The notes under the pieces: model-generated
Told to the model about the DNA's origin: nothing
Databases searched by the model: none
The model's input: only the letters and a program-made list of their open reading frames with translations
Assembly: GCA_022561895.1 (NCBI GenBank)
Contig: JADFQH010000001.1
Coordinates: 23,790 to 36,668, forward strand
Reading direction: 5' to 3'
DNA from: Methanobacteriota archaeon
Lineage (GTDB): Archaea; Halobacteriota; Halobacteria; Halobacteriales; Halalkalicoccaceae
Length of the DNA stretch: 12,879 nt
Made by a program: the position numbers and the translations under genes
Shown here: positions 12,786 through 12,879 of the stretch, piece after piece
Layout of the letters: the number at the start of each line of letters is the position of its first letter
How positions within the stretch are numbered: position 1 is the stretch's first letter

Positions 12786-12879
12786 ATGCGAACTGACATC
12801 ACCGTCTTCGGGCGCTATACGTATCTCGTGACGATCGTCTTCTGGGGGGCAGTCGCCGGGGCGCTGCTTCACAGAGCCG
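12786..12879 (+). CDS. N-terminus of a membrane protein, possibly lycopene cyclase-domain (3' truncated)
   Basis: The frame is open from an ATG at 12786 to the window end, giving 31 residues: a short polar start (MRTDITVFG), then RYTYLVTIVFWGAVAGALL, a transmembrane helix, then HRA. Codons are GC-rich at the third position and a TATA-like box is correctly spaced, so it is probably a real gene. The TYL-x5-FWG start recalls haloarchaeal lycopene-cyclase-domain (CrtY-type) membrane proteins, but 31 residues are too few for a firm call. Confidence 0.5.
   Translation, partial: MRTDITVFGRYTYLVTIVFWGAVAGALLHRA

Overview
The window comes from a haloarchaeon (extremely halophilic euryarchaeon). The evidence is high GC content with GC-rich third codon positions, very acidic proteins, leaderless-looking starts with TATA-like boxes about 27 bp upstream, a lipoprotein with a twin-arginine motif and a lipobox, and archaeal information-processing genes (aIF2 gamma, Rpo7, Spt4, GTP-dependent dephospho-CoA kinase). 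The genus cannot be fixed from the sequence alone.

Layout. (1) 1-4085, plus strand: a tightly overlapping iron/siderophore- or cobalamin-type ABC uptake operon. It holds a 5'-truncated substrate-binding lipoprotein, an unusual thioredoxin-reductase-like flavoprotein without a visible NAD(P)H domain, a FecCD/BtuC-type permease and its ATPase. (2) 4182-5123, minus strand: a haloarchaeal protein (DUF5787-like) with a PD...ExK nuclease-like signature and a Cys cluster. (3) 5207-6130, plus strand: a small two-helix membrane protein and a Tat-exported DsbA-like lipoprotein. (4) 6122-7185, minus strand: two overlapping membrane-protein genes that appear to be diverged tandem paralogues. One carries a roughly 60-residue His/Asp-rich loop. 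(5) 7343-10309, plus strand: the conserved archaeal operon aIF2 gamma, PIN-domain protein, rpo7, spt4 and GTP-dependent dephospho-CoA kinase. (6) 10328-11399, plus strand: an AzlC/AzlD branched-chain amino acid exporter pair. (7) 11400-11556: a convergent intergenic region with three consecutive near-perfect short-loop hairpins. (8) 11557-12699, minus strand: four CBS domains fused to a C-terminal domain that resembles ribosome hibernation factors. (9) 12786 to the end, plus strand: the start of a membrane protein, possibly a lycopene-cyclase-domain protein.

Working together: the first block imports a metal chelate, and the co-transcribed flavoprotein may reduce or release the metal. The His-rich membrane pair and the thiol-oxidoreductase lipoprotein suggest extracytoplasmic metal or redox handling, but no direct link is shown. 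The central operon joins transcription (Rpo7, Spt4), translation initiation (aIF2 gamma), probable rRNA processing (PIN) and CoA synthesis. The CBS fusion could connect nucleotide sensing to ribosome state. I see no CRISPR array, tRNA, rRNA or intact insertion sequence. The least explained items are the paralogous His-rich membrane pair, the stripped-down flavoprotein, the DUF5787-like putative nuclease, the CBS/hibernation-factor fusion and the triple hairpin array.
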